A DNA stretch of 64,000 nucleotides from Verticillium longisporum. Lineage: Eukaryota; Ascomycota; Sordariomycetes; Glomerellales; Plectosphaerellaceae. This document shows positions 52,601 to 64,000 of this stretch, piece by piece. The stretch is taken from NCBI GenBank assembly GCA_019188255.1, contig JAETXT010000007.1, forward strand, positions 124,001 through 188,000, read 5' to 3'. Within the stretch, counting starts at the first letter, position 1; every line of letters begins with the position of its first letter. Made by a program: the position numbers and the translations under genes. The notes under the pieces are model-generated. The model worked only from the letters and a program-made list of their open reading frames with translations. It made no database searches and had not been told where the DNA came from.

Positions 52601-55600
52601 TGAAATGGCCAGTTCCATGGCACGAGGCTGGTGCAGTCTCGGGCCTAGTCCAGGAACGATGCAGTACACACAGACACACACCAGAGGCTGATGGGGAACC
52701 AGAACCGCATTCTGAGAGCGCGTCGTAGGATGGTTCTCTTGTGCCGAGGAAATCTGTCGCCAGTTCACAAAAGAGCCCGCTTTGAGGCTGGCCGCCCAAT
52801 CCGAAGAGATGAGCAGTTACGTCTGTGGCGCGGAATAGAATTTTGGCCTGATACCGACGACCAGTCAGATACGAATGCTGGGGGAGGGGACAGGAGAGAT
52901 CCTTGAGCAGAGGGGGGGGTTTTGTGGATAGAAGGGCATCAGAAACTCAGAAAGAGAGGGGGGTGTGCCCTCTGGTTTCTGGGATAAGGGCCAAGGGCTC
53001 GGTCTACCTGAGCTGAACCATGGACAACTGACACTGCCATTTGCAGCTTGGAGCAAACAGACAGACAGACAGACGTGTAAACCCTGTGCGAAAAGGAACA
53101 GCAGGTATCTGTCCTCGTAACAAGGAGGGCGTAGACGTAGCGCGGCAGTCGTATCCAGGTGCATGTCCGGTCACAGCACGGAGTCGTTGATTTATGAGGG
53201 GTATCTCTCCTGGTGTCTGGTCTGAACTGAGGATTGGAGAGAGAGAGGGAGAGAAAGAGAGCTCTCAGTGGCTGGGGCCTCGGGTGAAACCCTGCTGATG
53301 ATCGACGTGCCGTGCGCGCTGCTGAGGCTTGTCACTTAGGTTATGGTTCCCCTTGTCTGCCGCAATATTCCGCTTTGCCGGTCCAGCTTCGTGGCCTAGC
53401 CACGGCTCATTTATATGCACCACAAGGTTCAATTGCTTCAATTGATGGGATTCAAGGTCGCGCTATGGTTTCCTGGTCTCACACAGAAGCGTTGTGCTGG
53501 TGTGCCAGCGCGCCAATCCAGCCATCATTGGCATGCCGTCAACTTCATGTCTGACGGCGAGTGATGTGTCACAAGGATTAGCCACGCCAAAGGGGCACCA
53601 ATGCCCCGCAGGCGTGCGTTAACCTGATCGCTGGGCTTCATAAGAATGTTTTGGGCGTTTGGGCGTTGTAATATCTTCTCCCCCACAAGGCTTCGATGCT
53701 CCAAGCTAGAACAACATGGGCTCCTGAACCTGCCGTAGAGGCGCCAGCTGCGAGCCATTCGTCGCTTTTCCTGCTGTCGTCATCTTAGTGCCGGCACATG
53801 CGACTGTCGACAGTTTCGTGCCCTGTTTGTGTGACCAGTCGACAATCCTTGACCACACATCCGCCTCCTCTGATGGATAGTCTGTGCATCATATCGGATA
53901 TCGCATCTTGCGGTCCACAGCTCAAGGCCGGACTGGGTGATGCGCATTTCGCATCGGGAGCCAAGCGTGGCCATGCTGCTGCTGGCAACCCGTTGTCTTG
54001 CTCGTGTCCTGTGGTCATCGTTTCTCCCCTTCCTCATTACGGAAATTACCCAACGGCACGCGGCTGGGCAGCTGAAAATACCGAACCTTGCCGCTCCATT
54101 GTGTGAAATTTGTCGTCTGCCGAGCCCGAACAAGACCCAGATTCAGAAAGGCTCTCGTGAAAGTATGAACCCCTTCCGAATTGTCCCTGTTCATGTGGGT
54201 TGCCCATGTGGTACGTAGCATCCCTACAGAAGATTTGGCTTCGCACCTGAGAATAGTGAGGCCTGCAGCTGCCTTATTTCCGTCACAACGGCGCACGCAG
54301 CTGGGCCATATGCCGTTAACTTCTGGGGCATCGCGTCGTGTCCGGTGCTTGAAGCGGCAGGTGGAGAAGGCCTTTCAATAGAGTATCCAAGACACGAGTT
54401 GGTACTTGTTGGTTGCCCCTCGATCTGTTGATAGCAAGAATCAACGGCATGTCTTTTTTTTAGCATTACGAGGGAGTCCAGGGCTGTGAAATCCTCATCA
54501 GAATACCAGCTTAAGATCCGGCCGAAGTATTTCGCACTTCGCCATCTTGGTGCTGGTCAAGGAGGTCGTCTCAATCTAGTCACGAAATAGCGTATGTATG
54601 GTGGGCAAGATGGGAGGGGGTTTCGGAAGGCGATTCTCAGCTGGCGCAACGCTGATCTGTCTATGGGCCCAGAGATCCGCTGGTCCAGAGATGTGGTGAC
54701 GACGACCTGCGCCCGCACTAGCTCTGTCAAGGGTTTGTAGGCACATGATGAGAATGACTGTGGTGAGGGCGTCGAAATCGTACAATTCGAGCAGCGCAGG
54801 CCTTCGGTGTCTGTGGGGATGGCTAAAGCCGTTTTGGCGGAGTCGACACTGTGATATAGCATCTGCAGGGCAGTGCTGAAGACACAAGTGCGCCCTCCGC
54901 TCCAGCCACTACATCTGATGTCAATGGCGGATCATGTACAGCTTCTACCCGACATGGTGGCGGCCATGAGGGTGCAAGACATCATGGCGTTTGTGGATAT
55001 CTCGGGTGGTCTAGTTGTCCAGGTTGCCCGCAAATCATGTCGACTGATTCATGGGCAGACGAGGTGGGGTTCTCGCGGAACACATCCGGCTGCCACTACG
55101 GGTGAATTCAAAGGAATGGATGGTGTCAAAGGCAGATGCATCTCGTCGGCACCAAGCAGTTACTGATCCGGAGAGCCTAGAACTTTGCACTGCATCTTTG
55201 CTCGTCACAGAAGGTGAGCTGCGTGAAAGACTGTTTCCTCGCCTGTGCTGGACCGCTGGAGCTCGAAATGTTGTGCTCACAAATTCTACTCTTTGGTAGT
55301 TTCAGCAAGTGCAGGTGAACACCCAGCCTCATCTTGGCTCTTTCCAATTCGGCGACCAAGAACGGATGGCGATGATTGTCTTCTGTATTTCGGCGGCTTG
55401 AAGTTGGCCAACTTGACTGAGGGGAGCCATCTAACGCTGGGTACGCGCTACCCCACATGCTCGTTGAGGTCGCAGACCCAGCTCGTCATGTGCTCCTCTG
55501 CCTTGGGTACCCAGTCAGCTAAATGATGGAGGGCTGCTTTACCGAGAGGGGGGTTGGGAGGGGGTTCACTTCGGAGATTCGACGGGTGTGCCGGAAATGC

Positions 55601-56205
55601 TGGCTCGACAGCGAGTTGTCGGAAGAGCCTCCGACCTCCGCTGTGAGTTGGAGGCCCAGGCGTCCGTTGCCAGATCCCGAGAGACACCTCAACTGCGTGG
55701 GCCGTAACTGATCTGGGACTAGACTGTTCCTCGGGATGCGCTCCTTCCACTGAGGATGAGCCAGTGCTGGCTGAGAACCTGGAACCGCTTGTATTCAACC
55801 TGCGAGTCACTGCACATCCCGGCTTCCGGCCGTGACATGCCATCGGCGCTGCCTTCGTTGTAGGAAAGGTCTGAAGTATGACCGTTTGGATTGTCGTACC
55901 CTTCGCAGTACGTACTTGCATGGCTTCCTAAGATCTTTGAAGTCCATTGCATGAAACTATAGCCTCGAATGTGGCGAGGATGTTTTCGTTTGCTGTGGCC
56001 CGGTCGAAGAGGATCGTCAAATAGTCCCGATCTTGGTGCCAGATTTAAGCAGCTAAAAGTCGGCACTCGCTGCAATGATTGTGCTATTGGTGTAGCATGG
56101 CGGTAAGGGTTCAAATGCCTGACCCAAGATGACCCCTGTTGAGCTTTGATAAGCTTGAGCTATGTAGGATCATGGTGTCTCGCCTCATCATCCAATACAA
56201 CCATT
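49676..56205. other. 6.5-kb region without a supported gene
   Basis: Open frames of up to about 160 codons are scattered in all frames with no dominant strand, no domain and no splice structure. Seen in it: mononucleotide runs of C or G (for example at 50471 and 52910), a GACA repeat near 53058-53073 and GA-rich tracts near 53235-53260. Confidence 0.5.
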
Positions 56206-56295
56206 GGGGGGATGGCGCAGTTGGGAGCGCGTTAGACTGAAGCCCACTTCAGGAATCCAATCTAAAGGTCGCTGGTTCGATCCCGGCTCACCCCA
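56206..56295 (+). tRNA. tRNA-Phe (GAA) with a 17-nt intron
   Basis: A full cloverleaf can be drawn: acceptor 56206-56212 with 56288-56294, D arm GCGC/GCGC with GTTGGG loop, anticodon stem TTAGA/TCTAA, anticodon GAA at 56239-56241, T arm GCTGG-TTCGATC-CCGGC, discriminator A at 56295. The intron is 56243-56259, one base 3' of the anticodon as usual, and contains TTCAG able to pair with CTGAA of the anticodon loop. Acceptor position 5:68 is G-A, a mismatch in an otherwise good stem; the G6 run there may be mis-called. The CCA end is not encoded. Confidence 0.8.
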
Positions 56296-59200
56296 TGTTT
56301 TTGCCTGCGTGCCATTGCTTTTGCTCTTGTGCTGCTTGACTTGTTGTTCTAAGACCCCACGAATAGAGCTCAGTAGTCACACCCCTCCCCCCCCAAATCT
56401 TGTGCATATCATCGAGCCAATACGGGGCTATGATTAAACGGCAAAACGGCTCCTACCCATGGGACAGGATGACCGCCACATGCTGGAGCTCTGCACCTCG
56501 CTCATCTCGTTCACAGTGTTCAAATGCCTCCAGTGATGCACCTACGTACAGTAGCAGAGAGTTCGACAGGCCACCTCTGCCACCGTAGCACATGCGTGGG
56601 GATCCCTGTCGCATGCGCCAGCCATCAGGTCGACACGTTTGTCGTTTTGACAGAGACCAGCCACCCACAGCGCGCGGAGAGCTGACCGCTCCACGGTTGC
56701 ATTTTTGAACCCTCGGGCGAAGGTTTGCCATTACACTGTGCGTCTTGTCACTGTTTGTCTGATACGACAAATCTCGACCATAGAAGAAAGATTGAATAGT
56801 CGCGGGCACAGTAATTTGCGTGCCAAAGACGCCCAATGCCGTTGATTCGGCTCAGCGAAGCATCTTAACCCAAGGAGTCTTGACGACAACTCTTGGAGTC
56901 CTCGGTAGGCTGTGGAGTGCATCCTCACACTGTAGACAGTGCTCGCGGAAGTGGCCGACGTCAATACGGGCCAGTTGTGTTAACCCAGGGTACTCTTGGA
57001 CTCAGCGCCGCCAGTGCCCGCCGTTGGGGCGAAAGTGAAGCAGTCGTCCATGCAGTGCGAGCTGGTCTCGTCAGCTGGACTGAGGTGTGTTACATGGGTT
57101 GACGGACTGCGCATAATAGCAAAAGTACAGGATGGTCATCGTCATGTCCCTTCACCGTTGCTAGAGTCGAGTGATGTTCTGCAGCAACATATCAGAGCTT
57201 AGTAAAAAGTGTAGGCTTGGGCCTTGTCCCACAATTGTCTGAGCCAGTCGTGAGCCGAGGGGCGCGTTCCAGGGAAATACAGCCGTTGCTGGCAAAGAAG
57301 TGGCGGATATGCCCTCGAATCCTCTTTTCGCTTATGATGGTGCGTGGGCTCGTGCACATATTATGTGCTGTGTGGGCCTTCGAATCATGCCGGTTGGCGA
57401 TCGCCTCGTGCCGGCAATGTGGTTACGTTGAGTGTGATAGCAGCGACTGGATGCTGAATCTGTCACGCAGACATGCAGTCGATGCATGTAGTTACGTGGC
57501 AATGACAGCAACGAGCGAATCAAGAAGTGTAAACAGGGATGGCAGGAGTGTCGACGGCAATAGATGCAACAACAGAAATCAACGCACCACAAGACCTGCT
57601 CTGCTTGAGCGAGTCAAATCTTCCACTGGACGGTGTCCAGGAGGGTGGGCAGAAAAATATTGTCAGCATATTGCCTGAGCTTGGCGGTACCATGTACGGC
57701 ATGACTTGGCACGCTCCCAGAGATCCCCTGCTGAAGGCGCTGTCGTTGCCGGCAACAGATGTGTGTTCCTCGTTCGCCACAATTCGAGACGGCCGAACGA
57801 CACACAGATTTGTGATTGGGCCGTGCCATGGCAGGTTCACTCACAGAAGGCTTTTTGTGAGCGACTGGTCGATCTGAAGTGAGAAGAAGTGGCCCACGGC
57901 TGCAGAAGATTACGAAGGTGTGCGCAGGATAGTGCGGTGGAGGAGGTCAGTAGAGCTGCGAGGCCTGGTTGCCCGGCCCAAGGTGGCCGTCGGAGCTCTT
58001 GAACTCACTCGCCGGCGCGACCAGAAACATGTGGCGAACAAGAATCGAGAAACGATGCTCCAGGTGATGCAGTTGCCAGACGGACAGCCGAGAAGATGAG
58101 ACGAAGTCGAGATACACTTCACAATGGTGATGCCGCGAAGGAGCTAAGGCGACACTGTGCCCCTCCAAGGCATGAAAGCGGTTTTAGTTCCTCCCGATGG
58201 TTCGGGTCGCTTGAGATCTGGCGAGGCCCTAAAGTCGACCGGTGACAGATCACTCCAGTGGTTACTGTCCTTGAGAGAGCCCCCAAACCAGGGTCTTGGA
58301 ACTGGGCTAGTTTGGCTTGGGAAAGGAAAGCCGTTGGATAGCGGCAGATCAGGGCAGGAGATAGTGCCGCTAATGTCGACTGACGGATCTTGTTCGAATT
58401 GAAGGCCCGCAGACAGCTAACCATCATTGACAGTGAGAGTGCCAAGGTGTCAAGCCACCCAGGTCGTACATGGCGCGCGTGGTTGCACAAGGTCCGGGGC
58501 TGGGAGGCAGAGAAAGGCCATGTCGACAGCGTCTTGATCAAGAAGGTCATGAGTCGAGGAAAACGTGAAACGCCTGGGCGATAGAACCAGGCAGTTTGGG
58601 TGACCTACTGGGGCTGGGGTCCCATGTGGTCTGCATGCTAGGTTCGTCTTCGAAGCGGACCTTCTCAAGGTGGCTGGGCCCCAAGGGTGATGCGAGTGTC
58701 GCGAGAAAAAGCCGCTCGTTGCGGCAGTACAGGCGGTGAGGAATACACGAGCCAAGGGCCTGTGATCTGACGATGAACCGGAAGAAGAAGACGGTGATGA
58801 GGGGTAGACGGCAGGTGTCAGATGTCAGATTGAGAGCCTTGTTCAAGATCCTGGGCTGGCCCAACCATGATGTGGTATCAGAGCAAGAACGGCCGCCGAT
58901 GCTACCTGCCGGATTACCTGATCCCTGGCTAGCAAGGGGGAGCTCCGAGGGGCCTGGCAACCTTGGACGTGGAAGGCACCACCTACGTCTAGCCGATGTT
59001 CATGCAACGGCGGCATGCTGCTCGAGACGACTGGCATGGTGGCTTGTGGATGATCCCTGGCCAGGCTCTCCCCCGTCATCCTCAGGTCTTGAAAGCCGTC
59101 GGCATCTCAGGTTCCTCAGCTACCTAGGTAGGGTAGACGGCCGCCGACGAGAGGCTGGCGGCTGGCTTTTGTTTGCGATCCTCCGCGGAAATTCAGCAAA

Positions 59201-62200
59201 CCTGTCTTGTGGTCTGGTGCTGCCACCACCATGGTAGCCTGAGGGAAGAAAGGGAGACCATACAGAAGCGAGGGGTTTTCTCGTGGGGTATTTTACACTC
59301 AAAAGTCGTATTTTGGAATGCATGCTCTCCGTTCGACCGCGCACCTCCTCCACCCGGAGAACAGGAGTGACATTGGGCCCCCTTGTCTACAGCCGTCCAG
59401 ACACCCCGGCTGCAGCTCATGAGATGTGACAGACAGCGGCGCAGGGCGCAAGGCGCACTCGTCTATCCATCTAACTGACTGTTCGCTGGCCACTGTTCGT
59501 CGTGAGCTGGCGAACTTGATGACTTCACCTGCCACATCGAACTGGCGGGGCAAGCGAGCATGTGCGCTAGGAGATGGGGCGAGCGCCCAACATTCGTTCA
59601 TTCTTAGGTTGGCACGGTTAGTAGATCATCAAACGACAATCTGGCCCCTGCTTCATGATGGACATCTGTGCCCTGCCGATTACGCTAGGAGACTTTCCTT
59701 CAGACCAAAAGTGAAGCGTAGACTGTGGATAGAGTGGACTGCTCGCATGGCGTTTCCCCAACGTGCAAGTTGCCGCTGGCCAATATTCCATTGACGCAAT
59801 GATATCATGGATCATCACCTCTTCTCAGCACGTACAAATCAGATGAGACCAGCCATTGAATTGATCGACCCAAACATGGCAGACCCTAAAGCATATCTTT
59901 GTGCGCTACTGTATATGTATACCGTTGGGATATCTCAGAGGGATGCAACATGCAACTATGCTCATATCGGATCTGGTTTTGAATCATCGACGATTGAGCG
60001 TCTGAGGGCCGGACAAGAGAGGGACAAGATTGACTTCCGGTCGTTGCACATGTCCCCAAATTGCCTCGTGGTCTAGTGTCGTCAGTCATGTAACACACGA
60101 ACGTGCGCCCTCCGAAGCGGGCGGAGAAAAGCGCGATGGATGGATGTGGTCCGACCATGCGGTCGCCTACGTGTACGGTAGACACCCTCGCATAGCTACC
60201 AGCACCCAGCAGTCGTCTATCCCGCCGACGAACCGAGCCACCAGTCCTCCCAGCAAGAAGCTAGCGCTTATCGACGAAAGAAAGCCCCGAGACTCGAGCC
60301 TATTCTCTTTTTGTCCAAGTCCATAAAGATCGACGTGCTTCGCCAGGCTCGAGTCAGGGTCCACACAAGACAACCGAGCTAGAGCCTAGGGGCGCGACCA
60401 TTCCATGCGTCAGGCGCGAGTCGTGGGCTGCAGGTGGGCAGAGCTTGCAGGGGCAGGCCGGGCAGTTCATCGTGTCGAGGATTCGTCTGTCCGACGGTCG
60501 TTGCTCTCCCGCTGACGGACCTTGCACTGTCGCTTTGCCCCAGGCACCATCGGCGGCACCTGGGGGCTTTACTGGCAGCGCTACAGTGACTTAGCAGAGC
60601 GGCAGATACAACCAGCGCCTGCGCTTGGAGCATGACAGCCAGGCCCCCGGTGTGCAGTCGACAGGGTGCGCTCAGTAGCCGGCGATCGGGTTCTGAGGGA
60701 CGTTAGCGAGAGAGCGGAGTGGGCGAGCGAGAGAGCAACGTCGAGGCACGCATGGGACAAAGATGAGTGAATAGCCACACGGGAGACGCGACGTAAGGCC
60801 CGCCACTGTCCCGTGATGCCAAGGCCTTGTGATAGAAGCAGAGGGAAGACGAGGAGCCGAGCGTTGTGGCGATCGACGGCATGGCAACATGGCAGCATCT
60901 CAGCACCGACAATGCAGGGGTGGGCAGAGATGAGTCGGTCTGTTGAGGTGAGCAGATGAGTGACCGACTGGAAGAGTCGGCACATCAGTGGCCCCCTCCC
61001 ACGGCGTGTCGGACATCATCATCAAGCATTAGCGGACTGTGACTCGATGAAAGACGAGGCAGAAAAAAGTGGAGAGGGAGAGAGCGAGAGAGAGAGGGCC
61101 GACCTTCGCAAGAGACCCCCCTTGCCGGGCGCTCTGACCCACATGACCATCCTCCCACCTATCGGGGTTAGTGTGAGAAAAAGACGCAGATCTCTGGAAC
61201 CCACTCATTTTCGATGCTCAGCACGGATCAGAATGCCATGGTCCAGGCATGGGTTCAGCTTCTAGTGCAAGGACCAGCCAGCAGCCAAGCCAAGCAGACC
61301 CATCAGCAGCACACCCACGCTAAAACACACCCAGACAGCATGAGCAAGAGGCGGAGAAGGCCCCCTGCTCGTCCTTGATCTACAGTGTCTCTTGCACACT
61401 GTGAGCATCCCAGCTTCCGGCGCATCATCACACTCGACATCACAGGCAAATCGATATTTCCCGCGCCTCCACCACATCAAAGGAAAACTCCGCGCACCTC
61501 AGACCAGCTCTTGACTTTGACTTTCTCTTCAAAACACGGGCCCGGTTTTCCTCGTCGCCAGGTGCCTGCAACGACAGCAATTGTGATCATGTTGCCAATG
61601 GCAGGGATCTAGGCACGCCCAAGAAGCCCCTCCCTCCTCTTCCTCTGATGTGCCCCCCCGTACCTTCCTTGGGTCTCCACTGACACATGTATTGAGCGGG
61701 GCTTCTTTCGTCAGCTCTTGCCCTCGCGCAGTTCTTGCCCTCGCGCAGTCAGTTCCGCTCTTGCCAGGAAGACACTGCACCTGGAACAAATATTGAGTAT
61801 CAAGTCATTTGCCCAAACCGGTTGCGGCTGCCCTCGCCGGAAAGTATTGACTTAGGAGAATAGCTAGCGTATCCACATTCCCGACGTCGTCCTTGCCTGT
61901 CTACCACAACAACACTACTCAGCAACGCGTGCATCGGCGATTACCCGACGCCCACACACAATCGGGTCCATGGTGAATGCTTGGTCACGGCCCAGTCATG
62001 TAACTGCGTTTGAACCCTGTGGACATGCCTGCCATTCATTGAGTTTATGAAGCGTTCTGATTCCAGACTGCATACTGTGAAAAGCGTGCCCGCCACCTGG
62101 CAGACAGAAGAACACGCTTCCGGGGTGCTTCAGGTTGTTGACACACGGTGTAGAGCCAATGAGCGAACGCGACATGCATCCACTGACCCCACCCTCCCTC

Positions 62201-64000
62201 CGTTCTCCTTCTCCAAATCCATGGAAATACGCTGCATAGTGCCACCCCCCTTTCCGTCCTTCGTGAGGATCCTGGGCCACCACATTGCCGACCTCCCACG
62301 CTTTTTTTGCAGGAACCTTGCCCACCCTTGCCCCCCTTGTAGGTTGGTTCCTGCCCCCCCCGCCCCCCTCGACGAGGCCCAGAACAGAACACAGCAGCAG
62401 GCAGTCAGGAGAGAGAGGCCGAGAGAAAGAAAGAGAAAGTAAAGTAGACAGGTACCAATAGGGAGAGTTCAGCGCGTTGTGTACCTCCGCTTCGGCCCCT
62501 CCAGAAGACGACAGTCGTTTACTTCACACCAGCTCAAACCCAGCGCTGTGTTCATGGGGAGCCCCTCGTCTGCCCTGGCCTGGCACATGGTATTTCCTTC
62601 TACAGAACAGTACAGTTTTGCCCACGACCACCCTCGTCCGAAAAAACAGGGCCAGGCCCCTTCCATTGTCTGAAGCAACCCCAAGCATTGCCATCCCGGG
62701 GCGGCCAGCATCTGAGCTCTGTCTCTCTCTCTGCTCGTTTCCGGGCTCATCTGGATGCTCTTGGGCAGATGTCCGGTACATACAGTCACAATCTTTGTCT
62801 CTGACGCTGACGGACGACGAGGCATTGCATCATAGGCCCCTTTCGGCAGGCGTCGCAATTACTCGCGCTTTTTATCTGCACGAGTCTCGAGTCAGACGTC
62901 TTCGGCTCTGTCGTGGGGACCGACCCAGAGATCTCCATCCGGACGCGTGAGATACCGAAATCCTCGCCGCTCAACACCTGTACCACAGGTGAAAATTACC
63001 CACTCACACCCCTAGCCTCCAGCTCGCCAGGCACCCCCCTCCTCCTCACGCATACGAGCCGACCACCTCTTCTGTCGCCTGTCCCAGTCTCCCAATCCCA
63101 GTCCCGTCCGCAACCAAGTCACTTTTGACGAGCGTAGACCTCGTCACCAGATCGAACTCTCCGATTTGCAGTACATGCATACAGCACAGTACCTACTTCG
63201 AACTGGGACCACTTGCGGCCACAGAACGACCAGAGCACACCGTGACGTGCCTGGCGCAACAGGCCACGACGAAAACAGAATTGCGCACCCCACGAGTCGA
63301 GGCGTGAAAGGCCTACGGCAGCGGACGAACTGGTGCCTCTCTTCCTCTATCCCGCTCTCTCTCTCTCTCTTTCACTGCTTCTGGTGCTCTCTGCTTCTCT
63401 TCACTCTGTTTGTTTGACGTGACGCGCGCGCTGGGACCTGGCTAACACACGGCAAGTCCGTCCGCTTCGTCAGGTGGATCATCAACGACGTTCCTGGTGA
63501 GGTGAAGTGAGGTGACGAGAGGTACCTTGCCAGGCAAGCTACGATTGCGGAGTGACCAGACGAAGAGCGCTGCGCTTTCGCAAGCTTCGGCATTTGTGCA
63601 GTCCAGCACACCCACTACGCATCGACAATCCACTCGTCCATCCTTTATCCACCGGGGGTGCCTCGCCTCGTCCCTGGCTACGTCGACACCCCTTTCCCCT
63701 CCTACTTCTCAGGCGCCCTCCCACCCACCCGCTTCGAGGACACCACCGACACCCCCCTGGAAGCCACGTCTGGCCTTGTGGGACACCCTGTGCATCCCCC
63801 TTCTCTCTCTTTCAACTCGGAGGACCCTCTTCTGCCGCTAAGCAGCACCTGGGATTTTGCTCCTCAGCCTTCCCTGTCTCTGGGACTTGGTCGTCCCAGG
63901 CTCGCCAGGCCAAGGGATCCACCCTGCTGCAAATCAGCCCTCGGCGACCCAGGCCCTCGATTACCCCATCATTCCTCGCCGCCGCCGTCCTCGGTCTCTT
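56296..64000. other. 7.7-kb region without a supported gene, up to the right edge
   Basis: Non-coding by the same criteria as the region left of the tRNA. The last 2 kb become C/T-rich on the plus strand (a CT run at about 63352-63370, many CCTCC/CCCC tracts), which is how long 5' leaders of fungal regulatory genes look, so a plus-strand gene may begin beyond 64000. TACCTAGGTA occurs at 59121-59130. Confidence 0.45.
61716..61749. repeat. 17-bp perfect tandem duplication
   Basis: The unit TCTTGCCCTCGCGCAGT is present twice in direct succession, without mismatch, in non-coding sequence. Confidence 0.9.

Overview
This is a window of a filamentous ascomycete (Pezizomycotina) nuclear genome, most likely a Sordariomycete. 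The evidence is the gene content (NoxR, TORC2 Rictor/Ste20-type subunit, Zn2Cys6 regulator, fused HMP-P kinase/thiaminase II) and the gene structure: GC-rich coding exons split by 50-75 nt introns with GTRNGT donors, CTRAC-like branch points and CAG/TAG acceptors. The species cannot be fixed from sequence alone.

Left part (1-20.5 kb): 3' end of the NAD-glutamate dehydrogenase gene; a six-helix membrane protein (-) whose frame is broken; a 20-bp satellite; a GPI-type S41 peptidase-like protein; a small uncharacterised protein (-) with a broken frame; a 41-codon microprotein gene with a 5' UTR intron; ribosomal protein eL32 (-); a Ydj1-type DnaJ (-); mitochondrial glutamyl-tRNA synthetase; and noxR (-), again with a broken frame.

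Middle (20.5-49.7 kb): a 4.7-kb stretch with no convincing gene; the copper chaperone for SOD1 (-) divergent from mitochondrial ribosomal protein uL13m; uricase (-); the Rictor-like TORC2 subunit with an in-frame stop codon; THI20-like HMP-P kinase/thiaminase II; DBP2 DEAD-box helicase with a 530-nt intron; a full-length ABCB multidrug transporter (-), divergent from a Zn2Cys6 regulator. The promoter shared by these last two carries two identical CGG-N5-CCG palindromes.

Right part (49.7-64 kb): over 14 kb with no supported protein gene and a single intron-containing tRNA-Phe. It is rich in pyrimidine tracts and simple repeats and may hold long leader, regulatory or noncoding-RNA sequence for a gene beyond the window.

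Most genes are independent housekeeping functions. The one clear functional pairing is the transporter with its divergent regulator. Three genes need one extra base inside a homopolymer run (T4, G4, C7) to restore the frame, which points to systematic homopolymer under-calling in the assembly. The stop in the Rictor-like gene is a different kind of lesion. Exon coordinates below were derived by hand from splice motifs and reading-frame continuity.
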